Numbered from the stretch's first letter, positions 6,127 to 12,625 are shown. The stretch: DNA of 12,783 nucleotides from Methanomassiliicoccaceae archaeon (GCA_009778265.1 WRKA01000170.1:1-12783), one strand, 5' to 3'. Made by a program: numbers and translations. The notes: generated by a model from the sequence alone, not told the origin.

Positions 6127-6255
6127 CCCCTGCGGGTCCCCCCGCCGGAGGGACCGTCAGCCGATAGGTCATACGGGACCGATGCAGGGGCCGCACAGGC
6201 AGGACAGAGTTCACAGGCCGGGACCGCGCAACACGGTCAAGACCGCCATCTTTTT
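6127..6255 (+). other. Structured intergenic segment, candidate non-coding RNA
   Basis: This stretch lies between two convergent terminators and has no credible gene. CCCCTGC (6127-6133) pairs with GCAGGGG (6184-6190), and GGTCCC (6135-6140) pairs with GGGACC (6175-6180), separated by a small internal loop (G against GAT). That is 13 base pairs in an extended stem. GACC (6152-6155) and GGTC (6167-6170) can pair inside. A small hairpin, CGGT (6234-6237) with ACCG (6242-6245), precedes a T5 run at 6251-6255, as at an RNA 3' end. GGTCCC can also pair with a nearer GGGACC (6150-6155). No clear promoter is seen, and it could instead be a 3' extension of the upstream transcript. Confidence 0.35.
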
Positions 6256-6313
6256 CTTCGCCGGTACTCCGCCGGCAAGTATCGCGGTCAAAGCATCCGC
6301 TGATGAACGAGAT

Positions 6314-6342
6314 AAAAAAGGAAGAACGGCGTTGAAGCCGTT
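6314..6342 (-). terminator. Hairpin terminator of the DUF998-like gene
   Basis: Read on the minus strand, AACGGC and GCCGTT (6342-6337 and 6330-6325) form a perfect 6-bp stem with a 6-nt loop, followed by CTTCC and a T6 run (6319-6314). The stem starts immediately after the TAA stop. Confidence 0.75.
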
Positions 6343-7563
6343 TTATTCTTCGAAGAAGAGCCTTATGCCTTCGATCCCGAGCATCAGGAACAGCATCAGG
6401 ATGCATGCGGACGCCGCCGCCTCGTAACCGTAGACGATCAGGCAGATTATCGCGGTCGCCAGTATCAGCAGATAGAACGCCGCGAACACCATGCGCTTCC
6501 TGACCCAGTCGGATGCGACGATGAACAGCAGCGTTATCGCGCCGAGGATGGCCGCCAGATATTCCGCATATTCCCATATCTCTGCCGCTCCGAGGAACGT
6601 CAGTGCTTTCAGGATAAGTACCATTCCCGTCAGGACGGCGAAGAACCCGCTGTACGACCGCAGTCTGCCGCGGGTCATCATTCCCGAACCTACTCCGTAG
6701 GCGATAAGGAACAGTCCGCCGAAGAAGCATCCCGCCGAGTAATAGAACGACGTGTCGCCGACGGTCGAATTCCCGAGTAAAAGGCCGGGATCGGTACCGA
6801 ACGTCCATGACGGGTCCGAGAGTATCGCGAACAGCCAGAAGAACAGGAACGCGGTCATCGACGCCAACGCGGCGAAACCCACTCCGACCTTATGTCTATC
6901 CGCCACTCCCCTGCCGTCCGGTGTCGCGATATCCTGCGCACCGTGGTAGACGAACTTCATCCCCTGTAACATGAACAGGAAGAGTATGATGAGCGTTATC
7001 ACGGTCTCGATGCCGGGCATCCCGGACAGCGGACCTATGTCATAGCCTGCGATGTCGACGGACTCGATGCCGGGCATCCCGAGTATGAAGTAAGTTACAA
7101 GCGCGACCAGGATAAGTATGGGCGTTATGACCGCCAATTGTCTGAGGCTGTCCCGCCAGTCATTGACCGCAAGAAGTACCAGACTGATCATCGCCAATCC
7201 GAATCCGGTCAAAGCGATCAAGGAATGCGGGTCTCCCACATCCTCCGTGACCACGCCGACAAGAGCGATCATGATCCCGGCTATCACGGCGAACGCGCCG
7301 GCGGCCCCAAGTATCTTTTTCTTTTTTGTGAGGACGATAGCGGCACCTGATATCGCAAATAACGCACCTGCGATGATGCAGCCTGCGTTAAAGACCCTGT
7401 ACGCCATCTGAGAATCAGAGACGCCGAGGTCGCTGAGGTAGTTCGTGCCGAATATCCACGAAATATCGTTCATAGCGGCAAAGAACCAGAACGATGCGAA
7501 CACGGTCACTGCGATCAAAGCCGTTATCCCGATGAAGACATTCCTTTCTTTCACGAGTGTCAT
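6343..7563 (-). CDS. Internally duplicated DUF998-like polytopic membrane protein
   Basis: A 406-residue protein with about twelve predicted membrane helices built from two similar halves. SWIFGT (35-40), NAGCIIAG (59-66) and NDW (134-136) recur as SWTFGT (252-257), SAGCFFGG (276-283) and SDW (351-353), always at an offset of exactly 217 residues. Each half resembles a six-helix DUF998 domain (FGTxxLSDLG, FNAGCIIAG); no biochemical role is known to me for that family. A linker between halves contains GMPGIESV and GMPGIETV, encoded by a 19-bp exact DNA repeat. The start at 7563 has AGGAG 8-9 nt upstream and a TATA box farther upstream, so this mRNA has a short leader, which carries a 6-bp hairpin. 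It is the only gene here ending in TAA and is followed by its own terminator. Family assignment is moderate; the duplication is directly visible. Confidence 0.75.
   Translation of the reverse strand: MTLVKERNVFIGITALIAVTVFASFWFFAAMNDISWIFGTNYLSDLGVSDSQMAYRVFNAGCIIAGALFAISGAAIVLTKKKKILGAAGAFAVIAGIMIALVGVVTEDVGDPHSLIALTGFGLAMISLVLLAVNDWRDSLRQLAVITPILILVALVTYFILGMPGIESVDIAGYDIGPLSGMPGIETVITLIILFLFMLQGMKFVYHGAQDIATPDGRGVADRHKVGVGFAALASMTAFLFFWLFAILSDPSWTFGTDPGLLLGNSTVGDTSFYYSAGCFFGGLFLIAYGVGSGMMTRGRLRSYSGFFAVLTGMVLILKALTFLGAAEIWEYAEYLAAILGAITLLFIVASDWVRKRMVFAAFYLLILATAIICLIVYGYEAAASACILMLFLMLGIEGIRLFFEE
7006..7081 (-). repeat. 19-bp exact direct repeat inside the DUF998-like gene
   Basis: CTCGATGCCGGGCATCCCG occurs at 7006-7024 and again at 7063-7081, 57 bp apart (19 codons). 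Both copies are read in the same frame and code GMPGIE in the linker between the two halves of the protein. Confidence 0.85.
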
Positions 7564-7577
7564 ACGAATTTCTCCTG

Positions 7578-7594
7578 ACCCGCGTTAAGCGGGT
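7578..7594 (-). promoter_or_regulatory. Hairpin in the 5' leader of the DUF998-like gene
   Basis: On the minus strand ACCCGC, TTAAC, GCGGGT forms a 6-bp stem with a 5-nt loop. It ends directly before the CAGGAG ribosome-binding sequence and about 14 nt before the ATG. The TATA box at 7621-7629 predicts a transcription start near 7600, so this hairpin would form the very 5' end of the mRNA. Confidence 0.4.
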
Positions 7595-7617
7595 TCCTTG
7601 TGCCACGTTACAACGAA

Positions 7618-7648
7618 CGCAATATTAATGCTTTTCACGCATATTGCG
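7618..7648. promoter_or_regulatory. Inverted repeat in the DUF998/GPN divergent promoter
   Basis: CGCAATAT (7618-7625) and ATATTGCG (7641-7648) are perfect 8-bp arms with a 15-bp spacer. The left arm overlaps the minus-strand TATA box ATTAATATT (7621-7629). A smaller palindrome, CGCA-TAT-TGCG, occupies 7638-7648. Confidence 0.45.
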
Positions 7649-7670
7649 CACGGGCACCCCTATTTTTACT

Positions 7671-7686
7671 GAATAAATAATAAAAA
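7671..7686 (+). promoter_or_regulatory. AT-rich TATA region of the GPN GTPase gene
   Basis: GAATAAATAATAAAAA is the best TATA candidate upstream of the gene. It would place the transcript start near 7704, giving a leader of about 36 nt before the ATG at 7740. Confidence 0.45.
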
Positions 7687-7739
7687 ACTTGGAAAAACTT
7701 ATTGCGCACCACGCGGTTGCGGAGCACGGAAGCGAACAA

Positions 7740-8504
7740 ATGAGGAACATTTACTTCATCGGCACGGCGGGAAGCGGAAAGAGCTCGTTGGTACGATCGT
7801 ACAAGGAATGGCTCGATCTTAACGGGATCGATTCCGTTACCGTCAATTTAGATCCCGGGGCGGATTCGTTACCTTACGTTCCGGACGTCGACATCAGGGA
7901 ATGGATAGATCTTTACGAAGTGATGGACGAATATTCATTAGGGCCGAACGGGGCGCAGGTGGTCTGCGCCGATCTGATGGCGGTGAACATCGGTAAGCTT
8001 ACGGATGTGCTGGACTCGTTCAGGACGGAATATGCGCTCATCGACACTCCGGGGCAATTGGAACTGTTCGTATTCAGAAATTCATCCAGCGTGATAGTCG
8101 AAGCGCTCGGAAAGGAGAGGTCGATGTCGGTGTTCCTGGCCGATCCCATGCTCTGCAGGACGTCCAACGGTTTCATCTCTTCCATGATGCTTTCATCCAT
8201 AGTTCAATTCAGGCTGCAGATGCCGTCGATGAACATACTGTCAAAATCGGATCTGCTGGATGAGAACGAACTGAACAAAGTATTGCAATGGTTCTCCGAC
8301 CCGGACGCGTTATACGGGGATATGCTGGATAATGATACTGACCCGCAGACCGTGGTCGGGATGGAACTGTTCAAAGCGATGGAAGGGATCGGAGTTTTCG
8401 GGGACATAAGAGCGGTATCGTCCTCGGAATCGTTAGGAATGGAAGAGCTGTACGGGGCGTCGCAGCAATGTTTCTTCGGCGGCGAGGACGCTGACGTGAA
8501 CTGA
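7740..8504 (+). CDS. GPN-loop GTPase
   Basis: A 254-residue small GTPase of the GPN/XAB1 family, which acts as a homodimer. Eukaryotic relatives help assemble and import RNA polymerase II; the archaeal role is not settled. Motifs in order are P-loop GTAGSGKSS (8-16), NLDPGAD (36-42), the diagnostic GPN triplet in LGPNGAQ (68-70), G3 DTPGQLELF (102-110) and G4-like LSKSDL (167-172), where many relatives have NKxD. The reading frame extends upstream to a TTG at 7689, but conserved sequence begins at MRNIYFIGTAG, so 7740 is chosen; GGAAG lies 8 nt upstream. It diverges from the DUF998-like gene and converges on PAN with a 38-bp gap. Whether it works with RNA polymerase subunit K, coded later in the window, cannot be said from position alone. 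Confidence 0.9.
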   Translation: MRNIYFIGTAGSGKSSLVRSYKEWLDLNGIDSVTVNLDPGADSLPYVPDVDIREWIDLYEVMDEYSLGPNGAQVVCADLMAVNIGKLTDVLDSFRTEYALIDTPGQLELFVFRNSSSVIVEALGKERSMSVFLADPMLCRTSNGFISSMMLSSIVQFRLQMPSMNILSKSDLLDENELNKVLQWFSDPDALYGDMLDNDTDPQTVVGMELFKAMEGIGVFGDIRAVSSSESLGMEELYGASQQCFFGGEDADVN

Positions 8505-8542
8505 AAGGAAAGAATTAAAGGGATCGGTAAAAGGTTTGCGGA

Positions 8543-9751
8543 TCAGGCGAACATCGCGGCCGGAGGTTTGTTTATCCGGTTCTTCTCCGTTTCCATCACT
8601 TTGGATTTTGCGCTGTGGAAATCCGACATCGTGACGCATTCCCTGCCTTCGCGGATGGCGAACATCCCCGCCTCGGTGCATATGGATTTTATTTCCGCGC
8701 CGGAAGCGCCGTCCGTCATGACCGCAAGCATCTTTATGTCGATGTGGCCGTCGATGTTCATGTATGACGTGTGGATCCTGAAGATCTCCGTCCTTCCCTC
8801 GGTGTCCGGAAGACCGATGTCAATGATCCTGTCGAACCTTCCCGGCCTGAGAAGGGCCTCGTCCAATATATCCGGCCTGTTCGTGGCGCCGATTATCTTT
8901 ATGTTGCTCATCGGTGTGAAACCGTCCAGTTCCGCCAGCAGCTGCATCAGTGTTCTCTGGACCTCGCGGTCGCCGGAGGTGGAACCGTCCAGCCTCTTCG
9001 CGCCTATGGAGTCCAATTCGTCGATGAATATGATGCTCGGTGCTTTCTCTTTGGCGAGGTCGAACAGTTCCCTCACGAGTCTGGCCCCTTCTCCGATGTA
9101 CTTCTGCACCAGTTCGGAACCCACGAGTCTGATGAATGTCGCTTTCGTTGCGTTAGCGACGGCCTTCGCCATTAACGTTTTTCCCGTTCCGGGAGGACCG
9201 ACGAGCAATACGCCCTTAGGCGGCTCTATCCCCACCTTTTTATACAGTTCCGGACGGAGCAGCGGGTCCTCGACGGCTTCCCGAAGTTCCATCATCTGTT
9301 TCCCGAGCCCTCCGACATCGTCGTACGTGATGACCGGTTTGTCTATTATCTCCGCACCCGTCACCACAGGGTCCAACGGGGCCGGCAGAACGTCCATCAC
9401 GGCAAGCGTCTGCTTGTTCATCGAAACTCTGGAGCCGGGGATCAGATCGTCCTTCGGTATGTATTCCGACACGGAAACAATAAAATCGGGACCGGTCGAA
9501 CTTTTCACGACAACACGGTTATCCGAAAGAAGGTCTCTCAGAGTGCCGATGATCAGCGGAGGGCTTCTCAGCCTTTCCATCTCCGTCTTCAGCCGTTTAA
9601 GTTCTTTCTGCGCCCTGAACAGTTCACTGTCGGCGGACCGCTTTTCCGCTTCTGCGGAATTCATCTCTTCCACAAGTCTGCGGTTCCTGTCCTCCAGGGA
9701 GATTATCTTCTCCTTCAGCTCGGACATCAGTTCTTCATAAGTTTCTTTCAT
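8543..9751 (-). CDS. pan: Proteasome-activating nucleotidase (PAN)
   Basis: PAN is the hexameric AAA+ ATPase that unfolds proteins and feeds them into the archaeal 20S proteasome. The 402-residue protein has an N-terminal coiled coil (about 1-62), an OB-fold domain (about 65-125) and one AAA+ domain. The latter shows DVGGLGKQMMELREAVE (145-161), Walker A GPPGTGKT (185-192), pore loop KYIGEG (217-222), Walker B IIFIDELD (240-247) and second region of homology with GATNRPD and arginine fingers in LLRPGRFDR (300-308). The frame extends to 9877, but the ATG at 9751 starts the coiled coil and lies 24 nt after the TATA box, so the start is 9751 and the message leaderless. The C-terminus is M-F-A, a variant of the hydrophobic-Tyr-X gate-opening motif, with Phe for Tyr. 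It diverges from aMBF1. Confidence 0.95.
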   Translation of the reverse strand: MKETYEELMSELKEKIISLEDRNRRLVEEMNSAEAEKRSADSELFRAQKELKRLKTEMERLRSPPLIIGTLRDLLSDNRVVVKSSTGPDFIVSVSEYIPKDDLIPGSRVSMNKQTLAVMDVLPAPLDPVVTGAEIIDKPVITYDDVGGLGKQMMELREAVEDPLLRPELYKKVGIEPPKGVLLVGPPGTGKTLMAKAVANATKATFIRLVGSELVQKYIGEGARLVRELFDLAKEKAPSIIFIDELDSIGAKRLDGSTSGDREVQRTLMQLLAELDGFTPMSNIKIIGATNRPDILDEALLRPGRFDRIIDIGLPDTEGRTEIFRIHTSYMNIDGHIDIKMLAVMTDGASGAEIKSICTEAGMFAIREGRECVTMSDFHSAKSKVMETEKNRINKPPAAMFA

Positions 9752-9770
9752 GTGCGGACTGCCTCTTTTT

Positions 9771-9778
9771 ATTTTATA
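9771..9778 (-). promoter_or_regulatory. TATA box of pan
   Basis: On the minus strand the sequence reads TATAAAAT inside GATATAAAATAAAAAG, about 24 nt before the ATG at 9751. This is the most convincing TATA box in the window and supports the shorter PAN start. Confidence 0.65.
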
Positions 9779-9863
9779 TCCTATTGGTGCGCATATATTA
9801 TTAAATTTTCCTGTCTTTATGCCCGTTACTATAAGCATTACGCAATAATATGCGGGACAATTA

Positions 9864-9873
9864 GATTTAATTA
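9864..9873 (+). promoter_or_regulatory. TATA-like box of the aMBF1 gene
   Basis: GATTTAATTA is centred about 39 nt before the ATG at 9907. It predicts a leader of about 13 nt that would include the GGAGAG ribosome-binding sequence at 9896-9901. Confidence 0.5.
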
Positions 9874-9906
9874 TCACAATAGTATCGGGAAAAACGGAGA
9901 GATACG

Positions 9907-10410
9907 ATGATCTGCGAATTGTGCGGAAAGGAAGCGGGTCCGACCAGGCCCGTGTTCATCGAGGGTACGAAACTGCATGTGTGTCAGAACTGCATGAGAT
10001 TCGGCGAGGAATATAAGGCGCAGAGCGGCGGCAAGGCGGCCGCGGGCGCACCGGCGCCGAATGCCACGGTGATAGAGGAAAGGCTGCAGAGGCGCGAGAA
10101 AAGGATGCAGACCAGGGACGTATACGCTTCGGCGCAGTCCGTCGAGCTGGTGGAGGATTACGGACACGTGATCAGAGAGGCCCGTATCGCGGCCGGCATG
10201 GACCTAGAACAGTTCGCCGCTTCGATATACGAAAAGAAAGGGATACTGGCCAAAGTGGAGGCGAACGATCTTATCCCGGAAGAGAAACTGATGAGGAAGA
10301 TCGAAAAGGCGCTGAACATCAAGCTGACCGAAGCGGTCCAATCCGGCGGCGGGACGAACAAACAGCAGTCTTCGAAGATGACGCTGGAGAACTTCATCAA
10401 AAAAGAATGA
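9907..10410 (+). CDS. Archaeal multiprotein bridging factor 1 homologue (aMBF1)
   Basis: A 167-residue protein with an N-terminal zinc ribbon (Cys3, Cys6, Cys26, Cys29 in CELC and CQNC), an Ala/Gly/Pro-rich linker with basic stretch LQRREKRMQTR (60-70), and a Cro/C1-type helix-turn-helix at about 86-141 (VIREARIAAGMDLEQFAASI, then LAKVEANDLIPEEKLMRKIEKAL). This is the archaeal form of MBF1, a coactivator in eukaryotes; in archaea it is linked to transcription and to ribosome binding, and the exact role is unsettled. The start is firm, with GGAGAG 6 nt upstream and the zinc-ribbon Cys at residue 3. It diverges from pan across 155 bp and converges on the DUF2240 gene with a 17-bp gap that contains part of a symmetrical hairpin. 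Confidence 0.92.
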   Translation: MICELCGKEAGPTRPVFIEGTKLHVCQNCMRFGEEYKAQSGGKAAAGAPAPNATVIEERLQRREKRMQTRDVYASAQSVELVEDYGHVIREARIAAGMDLEQFAASIYEKKGILAKVEANDLIPEEKLMRKIEKALNIKLTEAVQSGGGTNKQQSSKMTLENFIKKE

Positions 10411-10424
10411 ACATCGCGTAACGC

Positions 10425-10447
10425 ACATCATCTTTTCGAGATGATGT
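10425..10447. terminator. Symmetrical hairpin between convergent aMBF1 and DUF2240 genes
   Basis: ACATCATCT (10425-10433) and AGATGATGT (10439-10447) are perfect 9-bp arms with a TTTCG loop. The repeat lies 14 bp after the aMBF1 TGA and covers the last codons and stop of the DUF2240 gene, so it could act on both transcripts. No long T-tract follows on either strand, so termination is inferred. Confidence 0.45.
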
Positions 10448-10925
10448 CATACACCTTGTCCAGATGACCGGAGACATCAACGCCGTTCTCCCTCAGCATA
10501 AGGAGAGCGGCTATCTCGATATCCGCGTTGATCCGTTTCTGTATCGAATTTATCGAGATGATGAAATCCTTTCTTTTAATTCCGAGGCCCTCGGCCTCGG
10601 CCATCAGTTCCGACAGCATATCGTCTCCAGCCGCCGGTGCGGTACGCACGGCGGACGACGGACGTTTTTCTTTTTTAAGCATATCCGCCGGCGGCCTGAA
10701 CCCCAGCGGAACGTCGACCGAGCGCAGATCGAACGCCGGTCTGAGATATTCGCCGTCCTTTTCAAGAACTTTCTCCGAGAGGAGCAATGACAGCAGGACC
10801 TCCGTGTCGGCGGGAGGCATCCACCTGAGGTCCATGGATATCCCCATAACGAACTCCCTTTCGGTGACCACGCTCTTACCTTTGTTCCTGAAGAATGCGG
10901 CGGCCGTGTACTTAAGGAGGCTCAC
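10428..10925 (-). CDS. DUF2240 family protein
   Basis: A 165-residue soluble protein of an uncharacterised archaeal family. The N-terminal part, LKYTAAAFFRNKGKSVVTEREFVMGISMDLRWMPP, followed by a short helical stretch, YLRPAFDLRSVDVPLGFRPP, matches the DUF2240 pattern (a small winged-helix-like domain ending in P-x-F and P-x-G-F-x-P). After a low-complexity linker (KKEKRPSSAVRTAPAAG) comes a helical C-terminal segment (IKRKDFIISINSIQKRINADIEIAALLMLREN). I place the start at the GTG at 10925 because a TATA box reading TTTTATAC lies about 26 nt upstream and similarity begins there. An ATG at 10964 would add 13 residues but would put the TATA box inside the gene. The function is unknown; proximity to transcription genes may only reflect conserved neighbourhood. 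Confidence 0.75.
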   Translation of the reverse strand: MSLLKYTAAAFFRNKGKSVVTEREFVMGISMDLRWMPPADTEVLLSLLLSEKVLEKDGEYLRPAFDLRSVDVPLGFRPPADMLKKEKRPSSAVRTAPAAGDDMLSELMAEAEGLGIKRKDFIISINSIQKRINADIEIAALLMLRENGVDVSGHLDKVYDIISKR

Positions 10926-10946
10926 GTTATCACGAAACACGATTCG

Positions 10947-10954
10947 GTATAAAA
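10947..10954 (-). promoter_or_regulatory. TATA box of the DUF2240 gene
   Basis: On the minus strand the sequence reads TTTTATAC, centred about 26 nt before the GTG at 10925. It decides the start choice and implies a leaderless mRNA beginning with GTG. Confidence 0.5.
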
Positions 10955-10980
10955 CCGCACGCATCCATATTTCTGACCAG

Positions 10981-10990
10981 TTTTAAATAC
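10981..10990 (+). promoter_or_regulatory. TATA box of the DUF4139 gene
   Basis: TTTTAAATAC is centred about 38 nt before the ATG at 11024. The predicted start near 11010 would leave a short leader carrying the GAGGAG ribosome-binding sequence at 11013-11018. Confidence 0.6.
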
Positions 10991-10991
10991 A

Positions 10992-11007
10992 AGCGGAAAT
11001 CTCCGCT
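10992..11007. promoter_or_regulatory. Palindrome between TATA box and start of the DUF4139 gene
   Basis: AGCGGA (10992-10997) and TCCGCT (11002-11007) are perfect 6-bp arms with a 4-bp centre. It begins 1 bp after the TATA box and ends at the expected transcription start, a classic repressor position. Confidence 0.4.
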
Positions 11008-11023
11008 CTCCCGAGGAGAAAAG

Positions 11024-12544
11024 ATGTCCGGCAAGATCACAGAGGCGATCGTATTTCTGAACGGGGCGCAGATATCGCGCACGGAGAGATTCGAACTGAA
11101 GAAGGGGATGAACAAGCTCGTGTTCCGGGACCTTCCGTCCGATATGAACGATAAAAGCGTGACGGCGTCGTCGGACGGAAAATGCAAAGTTCTTTCGGTG
11201 ACCTGCGGAACGGCATATGCGAAAGCGGCGGACGAACGCATATCGGACCTTTACAAAAAGCTGGAAGAACTGACCGACGAACTGAACGGGGCGCAGAGGC
11301 TTCACGGGGTGCTCTCGGAAGAGGAGGACCTGATAAGAAAGAACACGCAGACGCCCGCCGGAAAGATATATCGATCGAATGATATGAAAGAAGCGGTCGC
11401 ATTTTTCAGAGAACGCATGGCATCCTTATGCGCCGAGAAGATGGCGTCGGAAAAGAAGATGGAAAGACTGTCGGAAAAGATATCGGACATCCGGACGCAG
11501 ATAGGTATAAGCGACAACGAGAGAAGAAGGTCCCACGCTGAGATAGAGGTACATTCGGATGACGGAACGGGATCGGAACTGACGATATCGTATTACACAA
11601 AAAGAGCGGGCTGGACGCCGTATTACGACATCAGGGTGAAGGATGTCGACAGTCCGGTGTCGATATCGTCCAAGGCCACCGTCCGCCAGAGCACGGGAGA
11701 GGATTGGAATGATGTTTCCCTTGTACTGTCGACCGGAGACCCGGCCGTCGGAGGGAACGCTCCGGAGCTAATGCCGTGGTACATCGATTTCTATGAGCCC
11801 AACGTGACCAGGTCCCGTAAGAACAAAGCGGAATTCCAGGAGTTCAACGTCGACGTGCCTATGGCGATGGAAGCGGTCTCCATGAAAGGATTCATAAGCG
11901 ATCCCGAGGACGAGAGGGTAGGACCGTCCGAGAACGTAACGAGCGTCGAATATACGATGAGAACGCCGTATTCGATACCGTCGTCGGACGACGGAAGGTC
12001 CGTTGATATAGCGTCATACGAACTGGAAGCGGAATATGTTTACAAAAGTGTCAGAAAACTCGAGAAGGATGTGTTCTTGTTAGCGTCGGTGAAGCAATGG
12101 GAACATCTTAACCTGATCGCCGGAGAGGCGAACATCTTCTTCGACGACAAGTTCGTCGGTACGACGTTCATCGAACCCCGCAAAGCGGAGGAAGGACTGA
12201 AGATATCTCTGGGCCGCGATAAGAACATCATCGTTACGAGGACAAGAGGAAAGGATCAGACCGCCGCGGGGATGATGTCGCAATCCGTGAAGGTAAGCAG
12301 AGAATGGACGCTTACGGTGAAGAACCTGAGAAAGCAGAAAATAAACATAGTCCTCGAGGATCAGATACCCGTGTCGGTGAACAAGAGCATCGTCGTCGAT
12401 CCGGTGACCATATCCGGCGCCGCACACGACAAAGATAAGGGAAAGCTCGAATGGGAACTGACCTTGGAACCGGCGGAAACGAGATCGTTCCAAGTGAGAT
12501 ATACGGTCTCGTACCCGAAGGACAGGACGGTGCTGCTCGAGTGA
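11024..12544 (+). CDS. DUF4139 (MuiA-like) domain protein
   Basis: A 506-residue protein of the DUF4140/DUF4139 family, whose bacterial members include the so-called mucoidy inhibitor MuiA; no biochemical activity is established. The N-terminal domain (about 1-62) starts with ITEAIVFLNGAQISRTERFELKKG, the typical DUF4140 beta strand region. A long coiled-coil stretch follows (about 66-165), then the DUF4139 beta-rich domain with YYTKRAGWTPYYDIRV (190-205) and the hallmark RQSTGEDWNDVSLVLSTGDP (221-240), running to the C-terminus with RSFQVRYTVSYP. There is no signal peptide or membrane helix, so it appears cytoplasmic, as in other archaea. The start is well supported by GAGGAG 5 nt upstream. 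A palindrome sits between the TATA box and the start. It is followed by rpoK on the same strand but with a separate promoter. Confidence 0.87.
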   Translation: MSGKITEAIVFLNGAQISRTERFELKKGMNKLVFRDLPSDMNDKSVTASSDGKCKVLSVTCGTAYAKAADERISDLYKKLEELTDELNGAQRLHGVLSEEEDLIRKNTQTPAGKIYRSNDMKEAVAFFRERMASLCAEKMASEKKMERLSEKISDIRTQIGISDNERRRSHAEIEVHSDDGTGSELTISYYTKRAGWTPYYDIRVKDVDSPVSISSKATVRQSTGEDWNDVSLVLSTGDPAVGGNAPELMPWYIDFYEPNVTRSRKNKAEFQEFNVDVPMAMEAVSMKGFISDPEDERVGPSENVTSVEYTMRTPYSIPSSDDGRSVDIASYELEAEYVYKSVRKLEKDVFLLASVKQWEHLNLIAGEANIFFDDKFVGTTFIEPRKAEEGLKISLGRDKNIIVTRTRGKDQTAAGMMSQSVKVSREWTLTVKNLRKQKINIVLEDQIPVSVNKSIVVDPVTISGAAHDKDKGKLEWELTLEPAETRSFQVRYTVSYPKDRTVLLE

Positions 12545-12625
12545 GACCGAACTGGGAACAGCGGAAAAAAAGAGACGGTCCGCCGGTCCGCGGCACAGGC
12601 GCCGCCCCCCTTCGGGATACAAAAT

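Noticed and set aside
6299..6310. TGATGAA as a box C of a C/D small RNA
   Set aside because: The preceding base is C rather than a purine, and no paired box D at suitable spacing or terminal stem is seen.
5858..6808. 316-codon minus-strand frame spanning two genes and the intergenic region
   Set aside because: It is Arg/His-rich with no domain, overlaps both the four-helix gene and the DUF998-like gene in the wrong phase, and runs through two terminators.
8568..9740. 390-codon plus-strand frame opposite pan
   Set aside because: It mirrors pan almost exactly, is Ser-rich with no recognisable domain, and pan is certain. It is an antisense shadow of GC-biased codons.
9752..9877. Longer PAN start at 9877
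   Set aside because: It would add 42 residues unlike the family and would place the strong TATA box at 9771-9778 inside the gene.
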